From: RGIG1959 sp045604545
GTDB taxonomy: Bacteria > Bacillota > Clostridia > Oscillospirales > Acutalibacteraceae
Direction: 5' to 3'
Length of the DNA: 64,000 nucleotides
Assembly: GCA_045604545.1 (NCBI GenBank)
Contig: JAZUOG010000047.1
Coordinates: forward strand, 1 to 64,000
This document shows, piece after piece, positions 8,385 to 17,892 of this stretch. The translations under genes were made by a program, and so were the position numbers. Position 1 is the first letter of the stretch; each line of letters begins with the position of its first letter. The notes under the pieces were generated by a model. It was not told the origin of the DNA, searched no databases, and saw only the letters and a list, made by a program, of their open reading frames with translations.

Positions 8385-9164
8385 TCATTTTTTGTCCGAA
8401 TTTTGCAAAAAGTTTTCCAGTTCTGTCGATACAAGGTCGCAGTGACGCGGATAACGGGCAAGAAGCTCGTCGCACGCGCCCGCCATGATGAACGGCGCGC
8501 CCACCTTGTCAAGAAGAGGAACATCGTTGAAATTATCGCCGAAGGACATCACCTCGGCGGGAGAAATGCCCATTTCGCCGCAAATGACATCGAGCCCCGT
8601 CCCTTTGTCGGACAGCGTGAAATCGAGCCATTCGGGACCGGCGATTGCCATGCTGAAAACCTTGCCCCACTCCTCAAATTGCGGGGCAACGGCGGCGGCA
8701 CCCGCCTTGCGATAGGCGGTGACCTTGACGATGGGTTCCGTGATCTCATCGAGCGAGGACACGACGGTGGTGAGGTAGCCGAGCTCGTCGCGAATGAGGG
8801 TCGCATAGTCCTCCGTTTTCGGTATGATGTAACAGCTTTCGGGACCGGAGATGAGCAGTTCCAGCTCGTCGTGCTCCAAAATCCGCGAGGCAAGCTCATG
8901 CGCTTTTTGTCTGTCAAAGGCGGTGGTCGACAATATCCTGTCGCCGTCGGACACCACCGCGCCGTTTTCACAGATGAAGAAAATGTCATCCGCCACGGGC
9001 GCAAACATCTGTCTCAGGCGAAAAAACTGTCGTCCGCTTGCCGCGGCAAAGGCGACGCCCTGTTCGCGCAGACGGCGGATCAGGTCGAAATATACGGGAT
9101 CCAGCTCCATCGACACATGAGGAATGAGCGTGCCGTCGATGTCGCAGGTGATCAGCTTGATCAT
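8385..9164 (-). CDS. Cof-type HAD-superfamily phosphatase
   Basis: 259 residues. Motif I CDIDGTL near the N-terminus gives the nucleophile and acid Asp pair. A type IIB cap lies in the middle, and GDNFNDVPLL near the C-terminus is motif IV of Cof/YkrA-like enzymes. These hydrolyse sugar phosphates or nucleotide-type phosphates; the substrate is unknown. ATG 9164 has GGAGG directly upstream at proper spacing, so the longer frame to 9233 is rejected. Confidence 0.87.
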   Translation of the reverse strand: MIKLITCDIDGTLIPHVSMELDPVYFDLIRRLREQGVAFAAASGRQFFRLRQMFAPVADDIFFICENGAVVSDGDRILSTTAFDRQKAHELASRILEHDELELLISGPESCYIIPKTEDYATLIRDELGYLTTVVSSLDEITEPIVKVTAYRKAGAAAVAPQFEEWGKVFSMAIAGPEWLDFTLSDKGTGLDVICGEMGISPAEVMSFGDNFNDVPLLDKVGAPFIMAGACDELLARYPRHCDLVSTELENFLQNSDKK

Positions 9165-9265
9165 GGAAAAACCTCCGAGAATAGATGTTGACATATCAAT
9201 TCTTATTATACCTCTGATAAAAGAGATGTGCAAGAGGGAAAGCCAAAATCGGTCGGATTTTGCGC

Positions 9266-9302
9266 AAAAAAGATACCGCTGACCGTGACGGTCGGCGGTA
9301 TC
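9266..9302 (-). terminator. Terminator of htpG
   Basis: 14-base arms 9272-9285 and 9289-9302 pair with one mismatch; on the minus strand the stem is followed by a T6 run. Confidence 0.8.
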
Positions 9303-9308
9303 GAATGG

Positions 9309-11213
9309 TTATGCTTCGGTCATCAGCTCGCAAAGCGCGCTCGAAAAGGCGATGGGGTCTTCGATGGGGAAGCCTTCGATGAGAAGAGCCTGATCATACA
9401 GCAGTTTGGCATAGACCGCCAGCTTGTCGTTGTCGACACGGAACAGCGCGAGCAGCTTTTGCCAGATCGCGTGACCTTCGTTGATCTCCAGCACGCGGGT
9501 CGCTTTGAACTGATCGCCTTGCTCACCCGGCATGGCGCTGAGTACGCGCTCCATGTCCATCGACATGCCGCCTTCGGTGGTCAGGCAGACAGGGTGGCTT
9601 TTCAGGCGGGAGGACAGACGCACGCTCGCCACCTTGCCGTCGAGAGCGGCGGTCATGGCGTCGAGAATATCCTTGTTTTGGGTCGCTTTCTGCTCTGCCT
9701 GCTGTTTCTCCTCGTCGGTCTCCAGTCCGAGGTCGCCGTCGGTGACGTTTTTGAAGGTCTTGCCCTGATAGTCTCGGAGTGCATGGAGACAGAACTCGTC
9801 CACGTCTTCCGTGAGATACAACAGTTCATAGCCGTGATCCAGCACCGCTTCGGTTTGCGGCATACGGGCAAGCTTTTGTTTGTCGGGACCGGCGATGTAG
9901 TAGATGCAGTCCTGTCCTTCCTTCATGCGACCGACATATTCCGACAGCGTGGTCGGGTGCTCCTCGTCGTTCGAGGACGCGAACATCAGCAGGTCTTCGA
10001 GCAGTTCTTTATCCTTGCCGAAGCTGCTGTAGATGCTGTATTTGAACTGCATACCGAAATTCTTGAAGAAGGTCTCATAGGTCTCGCGGTCGTTCTGCAG
10101 CATGGAGAACAGCTCGCTCTTGATCTTTTTCTCCAGACGCGAGGCGATGATCTTGAGCTGGCGGTCGTGCTGAAGCATTTCGCGGGAGATGTTCAGCGAC
10201 AGGTCCTGCGAGTCGACCAGTCCGCGCACAAAGCCGAAGCAGTCGGGCAGAAGATCGGCGCATTTGTCCATGATCATCACACCGCTGGCATACAACTGCA
10301 GACCCTTTTCGTAGTCGCGGGAGTAGTAGTTGTGGGGTGCGCGGGAAGGAACGAAGAGAAGCGCGTGGTAGGTTGCCGCACCTTCGGTGGCGCTGTGAAT
10401 GACGCGGGCGGGCGGTTGGTAGTCGCCGAATTTTTCTTTGTAAAATGCCGCATAATCCTCATCGGTGAGCTCGTTTTTGTGTTTGCGCCACAGCGGCACC
10501 ATGCTGTTGAGCGTCTCGATGGTCAGGCTCCGTTCGTAGTCCTCAGGCTTCTCACCCGAAGCCCCCTCTTTGAGAACGTGATTGGGCATGGGCATCTGAA
10601 TGGGGTAGCGGATATAGTCGGAATAGCGCTTGACGAGTGCTTTGATGCGATGGGGAAGGAGAAACTCGTCGAAATTGTCGTCGTCGGTGTTGTCCTTGAT
10701 GTGCAGGATAATGTCGGTGCCGTGGGTCGCCTTTTCGGCGGGGGTGACGGTGTAACCGTCCGCACCCGTCGATTCCCACTGATAGGCTTCGTCACTGCCG
10801 AACGCGCGGCTGATGACGGTGACGCGGTCACTGACCATGAACGCGGCATAAAAGCCGACGCCGAACTGACCGATGATGTCGATGTCGGCGGGGTCGGTGG
10901 TTTCCTTCTTGAATGCGAGCGAGCCGCTTTTGGCGATGGTGCCGAGGTTGTCTTCGAGCTCCTCTTTGGTCATGCCGATGCCGTTATCGCTGATGGTGAG
11001 GGTACGAGCGTCGGTGTTCGGGGTGAGGGAGATGATGAATTCCTCGCGGGAGATGCCCGTTGTTCCCGACAGCGAGCGATAGTACAGCTTGTCCAGCGCG
11101 TCGCTGGCATTGGAAATGAGCTCGCGCAGGAAGATCTCGCGGTGGGTGTAGATCGAGTTGATCATCAGATCAAGAAGTCGTTTGGATTCGGCTTTGAATT
11201 GTTTTTTTGCCAT
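9309..11213 (-). CDS. htpG: Hsp90-family chaperone HtpG
   Basis: 634 residues, the normal bacterial Hsp90 length. GHKL ATPase motifs are all visible: ELISNASDALDK, DNGIGMTKEE and GQFGVGFYAAFMV. The middle and C-terminal dimerisation domains are intact. It acts as a cytosolic ATP-dependent chaperone. It is transcribed alone from a sigma-A promoter and closed by its own terminator. No CIRCE inverted repeat was seen upstream. Confidence 0.96.
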   Translation of the reverse strand: MAKKQFKAESKRLLDLMINSIYTHREIFLRELISNASDALDKLYYRSLSGTTGISREEFIISLTPNTDARTLTISDNGIGMTKEELEDNLGTIAKSGSLAFKKETTDPADIDIIGQFGVGFYAAFMVSDRVTVISRAFGSDEAYQWESTGADGYTVTPAEKATHGTDIILHIKDNTDDDNFDEFLLPHRIKALVKRYSDYIRYPIQMPMPNHVLKEGASGEKPEDYERSLTIETLNSMVPLWRKHKNELTDEDYAAFYKEKFGDYQPPARVIHSATEGAATYHALLFVPSRAPHNYYSRDYEKGLQLYASGVMIMDKCADLLPDCFGFVRGLVDSQDLSLNISREMLQHDRQLKIIASRLEKKIKSELFSMLQNDRETYETFFKNFGMQFKYSIYSSFGKDKELLEDLLMFASSNDEEHPTTLSEYVGRMKEGQDCIYYIAGPDKQKLARMPQTEAVLDHGYELLYLTEDVDEFCLHALRDYQGKTFKNVTDGDLGLETDEEKQQAEQKATQNKDILDAMTAALDGKVASVRLSSRLKSHPVCLTTEGGMSMDMERVLSAMPGEQGDQFKATRVLEINEGHAIWQKLLALFRVDNDKLAVYAKLLYDQALLIEGFPIEDPIAFSSALCELMTEA

Positions 11214-11244
11214 GACAAGATGCCTCCGAAATGTTAATAACTAC

Positions 11245-11273
11245 AGTATACTGCGGGCGGTAAAAAAAGACAA
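11245..11273 (-). promoter_or_regulatory. htpG promoter
   Basis: On the minus strand TTGTCT (11268-11273) and TATACT (11245-11250) are 17 bases apart, about 32 bases before the htpG ATG. Confidence 0.65.
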
Positions 11274-11313
11274 GTCTTTTCCAAAAATTATACATCGTAT
11301 CCCAAAAAGAGGA

Positions 11314-11342
11314 TTGCATCTTTGCGAATAATTTGTTATAAT
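11314..11342 (+). promoter_or_regulatory. Promoter of sodium-dependent transporter
   Basis: TTGCAT (11314-11319), 17 bases, TATAAT (11337-11342), about 54 bases upstream of the ATG. Confidence 0.7.
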
Positions 11343-11395
11343 TAAATGAATATTTTTAAATTTGTGTCTGTGATGCAAAAGAAAAGAGGTTCTCG

Positions 11396-12790
11396 ATGAG
11401 TAACGCGAAACGCAGTTCATTCACGGGAAAAATCGGATTTGTTCTGGCGGCGGCGGGCTCTGCCGTCGGTCTTGGCAACATCTGGCGTTTTCCGTATCTT
11501 GCCGCGAAATACGGCGGTGGTATTTTCCTGCTTGTGTATCTGCTTCTTGCCGTCACCTTCGGCTTTGCGCTGATGTGTGCGGAGATCGCCATCGGTCGCA
11601 AGACGGGACAAAGCGCGATCAATGCTTACGGCGTGCTGAATAAAAAATGGACATTTGTCGGCGTGTTGGGCGCGATCGTCCCGATGATCATTTTGCCTTA
11701 CTATTCCGTCATCGGCGGCTGGGTCACGAAATATGCATGGGAATTCGTGACGGGCGGTGCCGCGGCAACGGCGGCAGCGTATCCTACGGCTGACGGCGGC
11801 ACGCAGTCGTTTTTTGATGTATTCATCACCGATCATTCGGTGGAGACGATCGGCTGGTTTTTGCTTTACATCGGCATGACGGCACTTGTGGTGTTGCTCG
11901 GCGTGGAAAAGGGCATCGAAAAGGTCAGCAAGGTCATGATGCCTGTTCTCATTGTGCTGACGCTGTTTGTGGCGGGCTATACGCTCACGATGGACGGTGC
12001 GATCGATGGCTTGATGTATTATATCACGCCCGACTTTTCCAATTTCTCGGTGCAGACGGTGCTCGCCGCGATGGGTCAGCTGTTCTATTCCATGTCGCTG
12101 GCGATGGGCATCATGATCACCTACGGCTCCTACATGAAAAAGGATGTGTCCATCAGCAGCGCCGTGTCGCAAATCGAGATTTTCGATACCGGTGTTGCGT
12201 TCCTCGCAGGTCTGATGATCATTCCCGGCGTGTTTGCCTTCTCGGGCGGCGATCCCGAAGCCCTCGGCAAGGGTCCCGGTCTGATGTTTGTCACGCTCCC
12301 GAAGGTGTTTGAGTCCTTCGGCAGCATGGGTACGGTCGTTGGCGCGCTGTTCTTCGTTCTTGTGCTGCTTGCGGCGCTGACCTCGTCCATCTCGCTGATG
12401 GAGACGGTCGTATCCATTCTCCGCGATAAGCTTGGCTGGAGCCGTGCTTTCACTTGCGGTGTCGTGCTGGTGGGATGCGTTGTTCTCGGCCTGCCGTCCT
12501 GCCTTGGCTACGGCGAGTGGAGCGCTGTCACGATCTTCGGCATGGCGTCCCTCGATTTCTTCGATTTCATCAGCAACAGCGTGCTGATGCCGATCGTTGC
12601 GTTCCTCACCTGCATTGTGGTGGGCTATGTCGTCAAGCCGAAAACGATTACCGATGAGATCGAGCTCGGCGGCGTGAAATTCGGCCGCAAAAAGCTGTTC
12701 AATGTGATGATCAAGTATATCTGCCCCATCTTTATCGTGCTGATCCTGGTGTCGTCGGTGTTGGATGTGCTGGGCATCTGGACGATCTGA
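11396..12790 (+). CDS. Sodium-dependent transporter, NSS/SNF family
   Basis: 464 residues with about 11-12 hydrophobic segments. The signature first helix (GSAVGLGNIWRFPYLAAKYGG across two short stretches) is that of neurotransmitter:sodium symporters such as LeuT and MhsT. These import amino acids by sodium symport. The loss of the twelfth helix is common in bacterial members. The specific amino acid is not predictable. It is a single gene between its own promoter and a terminator. Confidence 0.92.
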   Translation: MSNAKRSSFTGKIGFVLAAAGSAVGLGNIWRFPYLAAKYGGGIFLLVYLLLAVTFGFALMCAEIAIGRKTGQSAINAYGVLNKKWTFVGVLGAIVPMIILPYYSVIGGWVTKYAWEFVTGGAAATAAAYPTADGGTQSFFDVFITDHSVETIGWFLLYIGMTALVVLLGVEKGIEKVSKVMMPVLIVLTLFVAGYTLTMDGAIDGLMYYITPDFSNFSVQTVLAAMGQLFYSMSLAMGIMITYGSYMKKDVSISSAVSQIEIFDTGVAFLAGLMIIPGVFAFSGGDPEALGKGPGLMFVTLPKVFESFGSMGTVVGALFFVLVLLAALTSSISLMETVVSILRDKLGWSRAFTCGVVLVGCVVLGLPSCLGYGEWSAVTIFGMASLDFFDFISNSVLMPIVAFLTCIVVGYVVKPKTITDEIELGGVKFGRKKLFNVMIKYICPIFIVLILVSSVLDVLGIWTI

Positions 12791-12820
12791 TCACGGTATT
12801 TACCCGCGTATAACCAACAA

Positions 12821-12847
12821 AAAGTCGGCGAAAGCCGACTTTTTTGC
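12821..12847 (+). terminator. Terminator after transporter gene
   Basis: 9-bp stem 12821-12829 / 12834-12842, GAAA tetraloop, T6 tract. Confidence 0.85.
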
Positions 12848-12869
12848 TTGTTTTTGCGGAATGTTTCGA

Positions 12870-12898
12870 TTGACGAGTCGTTGTTTTGGTGATATGCT
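12870..12898 (+). promoter_or_regulatory. Promoter of SLH-domain protein gene
   Basis: TTGACG (12870-12875) and TATGCT (12893-12898) with a 17-base spacer, 35 bases before the ATG. Confidence 0.65.
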
Positions 12899-12932
12899 GT
12901 GTACATACCTTAACAAACAGGAGGAAACAACC

Positions 12933-14186
12933 ATGAAAATCCAATCCTTGCTGGCTCTTTTGCTGACAGCGGCGATGCTGCTGTCGATGTGTGTGATGCC
13001 TGCCGCGGCGGGGACAGACCCCTATGCGGACGCGTTCAAAAGTACGCTGAACACACTGGCAGAGTATTACACCTACGGTCCGTCTTACATGACCGTCCAC
13101 ATGGCAAAAGTGTTTGCGTCCAACAACGGCGGGAGCGTAACGGTACCTGCGGCCAAATATGAATCCGCATTGCGTGATCGGTTTGTGATCAGCGATGAAG
13201 ATATGCAGCGCATCCGTAACAACGAATTTCAATATAACGCCAAGTATGATGCTGTCACCGATACCTATGAGGTGCGCCAAATGGGCGGCTTCGGCGGCAA
13301 TATGCCCCGCACGACGTATGCGGGCTATGTGCGTCGCGCGGACAACACGTTTGATGTGTACTATTTTAGATATTCCTACACCTATCTGAGCGATGTGTAT
13401 GACGGGGATCTGCCGTATGAGGAGTTTGTCGAGCAGAATGCCGTGAAGAACGAACGCGGATATTATTCCTCGGTGGAATACAACGGCGAAACCTATGTGA
13501 ATATTATGGGCTCGATGTGCATCCAACACAAGAACCCCGGCAACAAATATCACGTGGAACTCAACGGCACCCTCGTGCGCATCATTTCCTGTGAGGCGAG
13601 CACGGCGTTGCCGGCGACATTTGACACCTCGTTTTTCCCGGATGTTGCCAAAGGCACGTGGTATTACGATGCGGTGGAATATGTCGCAGAGAAGAATTAC
13701 ATGACCGGCTATAAAAACTTCCGATTCGGTCCTGCCAACAACATTCAGCGTCAGGATTTTGTGGTGATGCTGATGCGAATGGACGGTGAGGACGAATGGT
13801 TCTATCGTGATCAGACGGGCGGTCTGAAGGATGTCGCGGTGAACAGCTATTATGCCCCCGCGGTTGCATGGGCGGTGGAGCAAGGCATCGTTACCGGCTA
13901 CAACAGCGGCAACTTCGGTGTCGGCGACTACCTCAGCCGTGAACAGGCGGCAACCTTCCTTTATCGCTGGAAGGGCACACCTGCGGTCGAGAATGCGGAC
14001 GCGACACTGGCGGCATTCCCCGACAGCGGCAGAGTCAGCCCCTTTGCCCGTGAAGCGATGGCGTGGGCTGTGCAAAACGGCATCATCTCCGGCACCAAGA
14101 GCGGCAACCTTGCACCGCAAAGCAGTGCCTCCCGCGCACAGATCGCCACCATCGTTATGCGAATGGATCAGCAAGGCTTGATGTAA
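12933..14186 (+). CDS. Secreted protein with three S-layer homology (SLH) domains
   Basis: 417 residues. A signal peptide (MKIQSLLALLLTAAMLLSM ... AAAG) is followed by a Tyr-rich region of about 200 residues without a recognised fold. Three SLH repeats follow: FPDVAKGTWYYDAVEYV near residue 235, DVAVNSYYAPAVAWAVEQGI near 290, and FPDSGRVSPFAREAMAWAV near 358. SLH triplets bind secondary cell-wall polymers non-covalently and hold the protein at the surface. AGGAGG precedes ATG 12933; the longer open frame upstream passes through a terminator and is rejected. The N-terminal domain's role is unknown. Confidence 0.88.
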   Translation: MKIQSLLALLLTAAMLLSMCVMPAAAGTDPYADAFKSTLNTLAEYYTYGPSYMTVHMAKVFASNNGGSVTVPAAKYESALRDRFVISDEDMQRIRNNEFQYNAKYDAVTDTYEVRQMGGFGGNMPRTTYAGYVRRADNTFDVYYFRYSYTYLSDVYDGDLPYEEFVEQNAVKNERGYYSSVEYNGETYVNIMGSMCIQHKNPGNKYHVELNGTLVRIISCEASTALPATFDTSFFPDVAKGTWYYDAVEYVAEKNYMTGYKNFRFGPANNIQRQDFVVMLMRMDGEDEWFYRDQTGGLKDVAVNSYYAPAVAWAVEQGIVTGYNSGNFGVGDYLSREQAATFLYRWKGTPAVENADATLAAFPDSGRVSPFAREAMAWAVQNGIISGTKSGNLAPQSSASRAQIATIVMRMDQQGLM

Positions 14187-14215
14187 AAAACACCCATAGA
14201 AAAAGGCACCCTATA

Positions 14216-14248
14216 GAAAAAGGCACCCGAAAAACGGGTGCCTTTTTC
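14216..14248 (+). terminator. Terminator after SLH gene
   Basis: 13-bp stem 14216-14228 / 14236-14248 with U-rich 3' arm. The 5' arm is preceded by a partial duplicate of itself (14190-14210). Confidence 0.85.
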
Positions 14249-14279
14249 AGTGAAATCGAACGCTGTGCGTTCGGTGATA

Positions 14280-14512
14280 AGGGCAATGAAAAATGAATAA
14301 TGAATAATGAAAAATTTCGGAGTCGCGTTTCACGCGACGGATTGTATAAAGACCACACGCCGTAAGATTGGCACCCAGCCTGTCATTGCGAGGGCGGTCA
14401 CGCCCGTGGCAATCTTTAAAAGATTCTTGCGCTCTGCGCTCGGAATGACCCCGTAGGGGACGGGTCTCCCGTCCCGCGAAACCGCGCAACCATGCCGCGG
14501 CATCGCACCGTG
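14280..14512. repeat. Intergenic repeat block
   Basis: No gene. It carries the same modules as 1-615 and 5556-5612: the gcaatgaaaaatgaat block, the agaccacacgccgtaagatt element (14350-14369) and the TGTCATTGCGAG palindrome (14381-14449). Confidence 0.7.
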
Positions 14513-15745
14513 TTACTCTTTTGGCGGGAGATATCCACAGCGTTCACACTGAGACATTCTTTCGTTAGTCATGTTGCATACCGGGCAGATGTAACCGTCG
14601 CCGGACAGCACCGGTTTTGCATTCTCGTTCATCGCTTTTTGAACTTGCCGGGCAGTCCACTTTTTACATAAAAACCAGTAAAGTCCCAAGGGAACGCTGA
14701 CCAACAGGATCATGGGGATCGCTCCCAATCGTATTCCGGTGGATTCTATCACCGTGATGATGATACCATGGAGCAAGCAACAGGCAATCAAAAGCAATAC
14801 TTTCATACCGTTTCCTGCATAAGGTGACGGATTATTCTTGGTGGGAACGCGCGCCTTTTTCGATGCCTGATAAGTCGGCGGTAGCGTTTCGCTTGTTTGC
14901 AGAGTCTCTTTCTCGACGTGGATATCGGTTTCCTTTTTAGAACCGCACATGGGACAGTAGTGCGTATACTCGCCGAGATATCCGCAATGGAGGCACTCCG
15001 AAGCCTTGCGGACGGTGTCGGAATCGTGACCGGGTGAAGAGGATGTCGGAGAATTCGCTTTTGGTAGCGTTGAGGTCTTGTTCTGATTGTGGAAAACAGC
15101 GACAGAGATGATGATAATAATAGCAATGGCGGCAATCACGATGACCGGAATGAGTTTGGTTACGTAAAATTCCAGAGTTGTAAAAGACAGATTACCCATC
15201 ATCTTTCGAGAAGAATGTTCCGTTACATCATCCGGGGATTGTGTATCGGAAATAAAGGTAAAGCAAATCGTTTGATGGTCGTAAACCGTTGCGTATACCG
15301 TAAAGTACAGATTTGTCTTCAGTTCGTGGTAATATAGGTAGAGCATCGGAAGGTCGGATTGTTTGTGATAATAAATCTCCGAGGAATAGATGAAAATCTC
15401 AGACACATCACGAATGGCTTTTTTCATGCTTACGAGTTCGTTGTCTAATTCGTTTTCCGGATATCCGATCCAATTGTCCAGATCCGATTTCACCGCACTG
15501 ATGGTAATGATATCCGGATATACTGAGTTGTCTATTGCCATAAAACAACAGTGGGACGGTATAGAGTATGTTGCCATATTTTGGGGAGACTCTGTATCAA
15601 TGATGGTATAGCCGGGAGGAAGAGAAAAGCGCACAGGGGGATTCTCAAGAGAAACAGAAGCGTCGTCTGCAGCTAAAGCAACGATGCTCATATTGATAAG
15701 CAGGAGAAAAGCAGCCGTAATCAGTGCGATGGTTTTTTTCAGCAT
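14513..15745 (-). CDS. Membrane protein with two zinc ribbons
   Basis: 410 residues, not assignable to a named family. In order: signal peptide or anchor (MLKKTIALITAAFLLLIN), about 160 extracytoplasmic residues, a transmembrane helix (LIPVIVIAAIAIIIIISVAV), a zinc ribbon (CLHCGYLGEYTHYCPMCG), two more transmembrane helices, and a C-terminal zinc ribbon (CPVCNMTNERMSQCERCG). The start at 15745 overlaps the end of the ROK gene by seven bases, so the two are translationally coupled. Zinc ribbons facing the cytosol on a membrane protein suggest scaffolding or sensing, but this is inference. Confidence 0.75.
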   Translation of the reverse strand: MLKKTIALITAAFLLLINMSIVALAADDASVSLENPPVRFSLPPGYTIIDTESPQNMATYSIPSHCCFMAIDNSVYPDIITISAVKSDLDNWIGYPENELDNELVSMKKAIRDVSEIFIYSSEIYYHKQSDLPMLYLYYHELKTNLYFTVYATVYDHQTICFTFISDTQSPDDVTEHSSRKMMGNLSFTTLEFYVTKLIPVIVIAAIAIIIIISVAVFHNQNKTSTLPKANSPTSSSPGHDSDTVRKASECLHCGYLGEYTHYCPMCGSKKETDIHVEKETLQTSETLPPTYQASKKARVPTKNNPSPYAGNGMKVLLLIACCLLHGIIITVIESTGIRLGAIPMILLVSVPLGLYWFLCKKWTARQVQKAMNENAKPVLSGDGYICPVCNMTNERMSQCERCGYLPPKE

Positions 15746-16650
15746 ACGATCACCTCGTTTCCCTTTCCCGTCAATGCGGCGCCGATGATACCCGCGTTGC
15801 CGCCGAGCGCGGAGAAGCGGATGACCGCTTCGGGGAGCAGGTGCGGTGTCAGCAGGGAGAGCAGTTCCTCTCCCGCTTTGGCGACACCGCCCGCCAGCAC
15901 GATGCACTGCGGCATGAAAATCTTCACCATGCTGTTGAGTCCCATCGCGACATAACGCCCCCATTCGCTGAGGACATCTTTTGCGACGGGACAGCCCGCC
16001 TTTGCCGCGTCAAACACCGCCTTGCCGTCGATGGGAGAAGCGGCGAGAAGGCTGTCGGGGTGTGCGGCGGCGGCTTCTTCTGCGCGGCGAATGAGCGCCG
16101 TAGCGGAGGCGTACTGCTCATAGCACCCATGCAGTCCGCAGGGACAGGGAGCCCCCTTGTGATCGAGAATAAAATGCCCGATCTCGCCCGCGCGGAAATT
16201 GTGGGCGCGGTAAATGTTGCCATCGATCATGATCGCGCCGCCGACACCCGTGCCGAGGGTGACCATCAGCACATCGCGGCAGTCACGGCATACGCCCGCG
16301 TGCGCTTCCGCCAGAAGCGCACAGTTGGCATCGTTTTCGATGGCAACGGGAAGACCGAGCGCTTCTCCGACAAGCGCACACAGCGGCACATTCCAAAACG
16401 TCGGCAGGTTGCCTGCGCGAAGCACCGTGCCGTTCGGTGGGTCAATGCGTCCTGCCGAGCCGATGCCGACGGCGATCGGCTGATACTGTTCACACAGCGG
16501 CTTTGCCGCGGCGATGATGGTGGTGACGATCTCTTCTGCAGGGCGGTGAGCATCGGTGGGAACGACGGCGGTATCGATCACGCGGCAATCGTCGTCGACG
16601 ATGCCGAGCTTGACACCGGTTCCCCCGATATCGATTCCGAGATACAACAT
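15739..16650 (-). CDS. ROK-family sugar kinase
   Basis: 303 residues. Phosphate-binding DIGGTGVK at residues 7-14, catalytic Asp107 in ENDANCA, and the ROK zinc motif CPCGLHGCYE at 169-178. ROK kinases phosphorylate glucose, N-acetylglucosamine or N-acetylmannosamine. The position 21 bases after nagA on the same strand suggests an amino-sugar substrate (N-acetylglucosamine kinase), though glucokinase is possible. The start MLYLGIDIGG is the family norm. Confidence 0.88.
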   Translation of the reverse strand: MLYLGIDIGGTGVKLGIVDDDCRVIDTAVVPTDAHRPAEEIVTTIIAAAKPLCEQYQPIAVGIGSAGRIDPPNGTVLRAGNLPTFWNVPLCALVGEALGLPVAIENDANCALLAEAHAGVCRDCRDVLMVTLGTGVGGAIMIDGNIYRAHNFRAGEIGHFILDHKGAPCPCGLHGCYEQYASATALIRRAEEAAAAHPDSLLAASPIDGKAVFDAAKAGCPVAKDVLSEWGRYVAMGLNSMVKIFMPQCIVLAGGVAKAGEELLSLLTPHLLPEAVIRFSALGGNAGIIGAALTGKGNEVIVC

Positions 16651-16671
16651 ACGGGACGAGCCCCCCTTTTT

Positions 16672-17784
16672 TTATTGCTTGATGCCGTTCACAAAAACGG
16701 CGTGGATATGGAAGCGGTCGTCAACGACGATCAGATCGGCGCATTTCCCGACGGCGATGGAGCCGACGCGATCGAACACATCAAGCGCCTTGGCGGGGTT
16801 ATGAGAGGCCATGACGGCGATCTCTTCGAGCGGTACGCCGAGAGTGCGCAGGTTTTGGGCACCTTTGAGCATGGAATAACAGCTGCCCGCGATGCGTCCT
16901 TCGGTGTTGAGGCACAGACCGTCTTTGACGATGCGGGTGTGACCGCCGACCGCATATTCGCCGTTCGGCAGTCCCGACATCATGCCCGCGTCACTGATGA
17001 GGGTGATACGCTCGGCTCCCTTGGCGCGGTACACGAGCTTGACGGCGGCAGGGTCGAGATGCACAAAATCCGCGATCATTTCACAGCACACGCGGTCGTC
17101 TGTCAGCGAGGCACCGAGAATGCCCGTCTCGCGATGGTACAGCGGGCGCATCGCGTTGAACACGTGGGTAGCGCGTCGGGCGCCTGCCTCCACCGCCGCT
17201 TCGGCAACGGTAAAGGTCGCGTCGGTGTGACCCATCGAGCAGTGCAGTCCGCGGCTTTCGGCGAAAGCGATCACCTCGGCGGCGTTTTCGCGCTCGGGGG
17301 CGATGGTCATCAGCTTGAGGGCACCGTCACCCGCATCGATCAGACGGCTTACCGTGTCGATGTCGCAGGTGACCGCGGGCGGATACATCGCGCCCGCACG
17401 TTCGGCAGACACAAACGGGCCTTCGGCATGAATGCCAAGCACCTTTGCCCCTTTATCGGGGGCGCCGAGATGGGCGGCGGCATTGCGCGCGGCGGCGAGC
17501 ATATCCTCAAACGGCATACAGCGGATCGTCGCCGCAAAGCCGGTCACGCCCTGTGACGCGAGAATGTGCTGTGCCTTGTCAAAGCCGCCCTCCGCTTTGG
17601 CGAATTCTTCGCCGTAAAAACCGTGGATATGGGTGTCGATCATGCCAGGCAGAACAAACAGCCCTTGTGCATCAAACTCCTCCGTACCGTCATTGTCAAA
17701 GTCCGCGATGATGCCGTTTTCAACGGCAAGCGGCATGTCTTCAAAGTGTCCGTCGATGAGTACGCGTCCGTTTACAATGGTCAT
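16672..17784 (-). CDS. nagA: N-acetylglucosamine-6-phosphate deacetylase
   Basis: 370 residues of the amidohydrolase superfamily. The metal motif HxH is H52/H54 in DTHIHG, and the catalytic Asp lies in LISDAGMMSGLP; HVFNAMRPL contributes the metal-binding His typical of NagA. It converts N-acetylglucosamine 6-phosphate to glucosamine 6-phosphate and acetate. It is the first gene of a three-gene operon with the ROK kinase. nagB is not in this window. Confidence 0.93.
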   Translation of the reverse strand: MTIVNGRVLIDGHFEDMPLAVENGIIADFDNDGTEEFDAQGLFVLPGMIDTHIHGFYGEEFAKAEGGFDKAQHILASQGVTGFAATIRCMPFEDMLAAARNAAAHLGAPDKGAKVLGIHAEGPFVSAERAGAMYPPAVTCDIDTVSRLIDAGDGALKLMTIAPERENAAEVIAFAESRGLHCSMGHTDATFTVAEAAVEAGARRATHVFNAMRPLYHRETGILGASLTDDRVCCEMIADFVHLDPAAVKLVYRAKGAERITLISDAGMMSGLPNGEYAVGGHTRIVKDGLCLNTEGRIAGSCYSMLKGAQNLRTLGVPLEEIAVMASHNPAKALDVFDRVGSIAVGKCADLIVVDDRFHIHAVFVNGIKQ

Positions 17785-17822
17785 AGAAAACCGCCTCGTT
17801 TCAAATAATATCGGTTACCGCT

Positions 17823-17851
17823 ATTGTAGCACACGGGAAGCAAAAGAGCAA
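17823..17851 (-). promoter_or_regulatory. Promoter of nagA operon
   Basis: Minus-strand TTGCTC (17846-17851), 17 bases, TACAAT (17823-17828), about 39 bases before nagA. Confidence 0.6.
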
Positions 17852-17854
17852 CAA

Positions 17855-17888
17855 CAGAAAACGACCCGCAATCACGATTGCGGGTCGT
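17855..17888 (-). terminator. Terminator of the sortase/LCP transcript
   Basis: Perfect 12-bp stem 17861-17872 / 17877-17888, CACG loop, T-rich on the minus strand. It sits directly after the LCP stop codon. Confidence 0.8.
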
Positions 17889-17892
17889 CATG

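Noticed and set aside
9228..11237. A 669-codon open frame running antisense through all of htpG
   Set aside because: htpG is intact and unmistakable on the other strand. Long antisense frames are common in GC-rich, third-position-biased genes; no ribosome site or family match supports this one.
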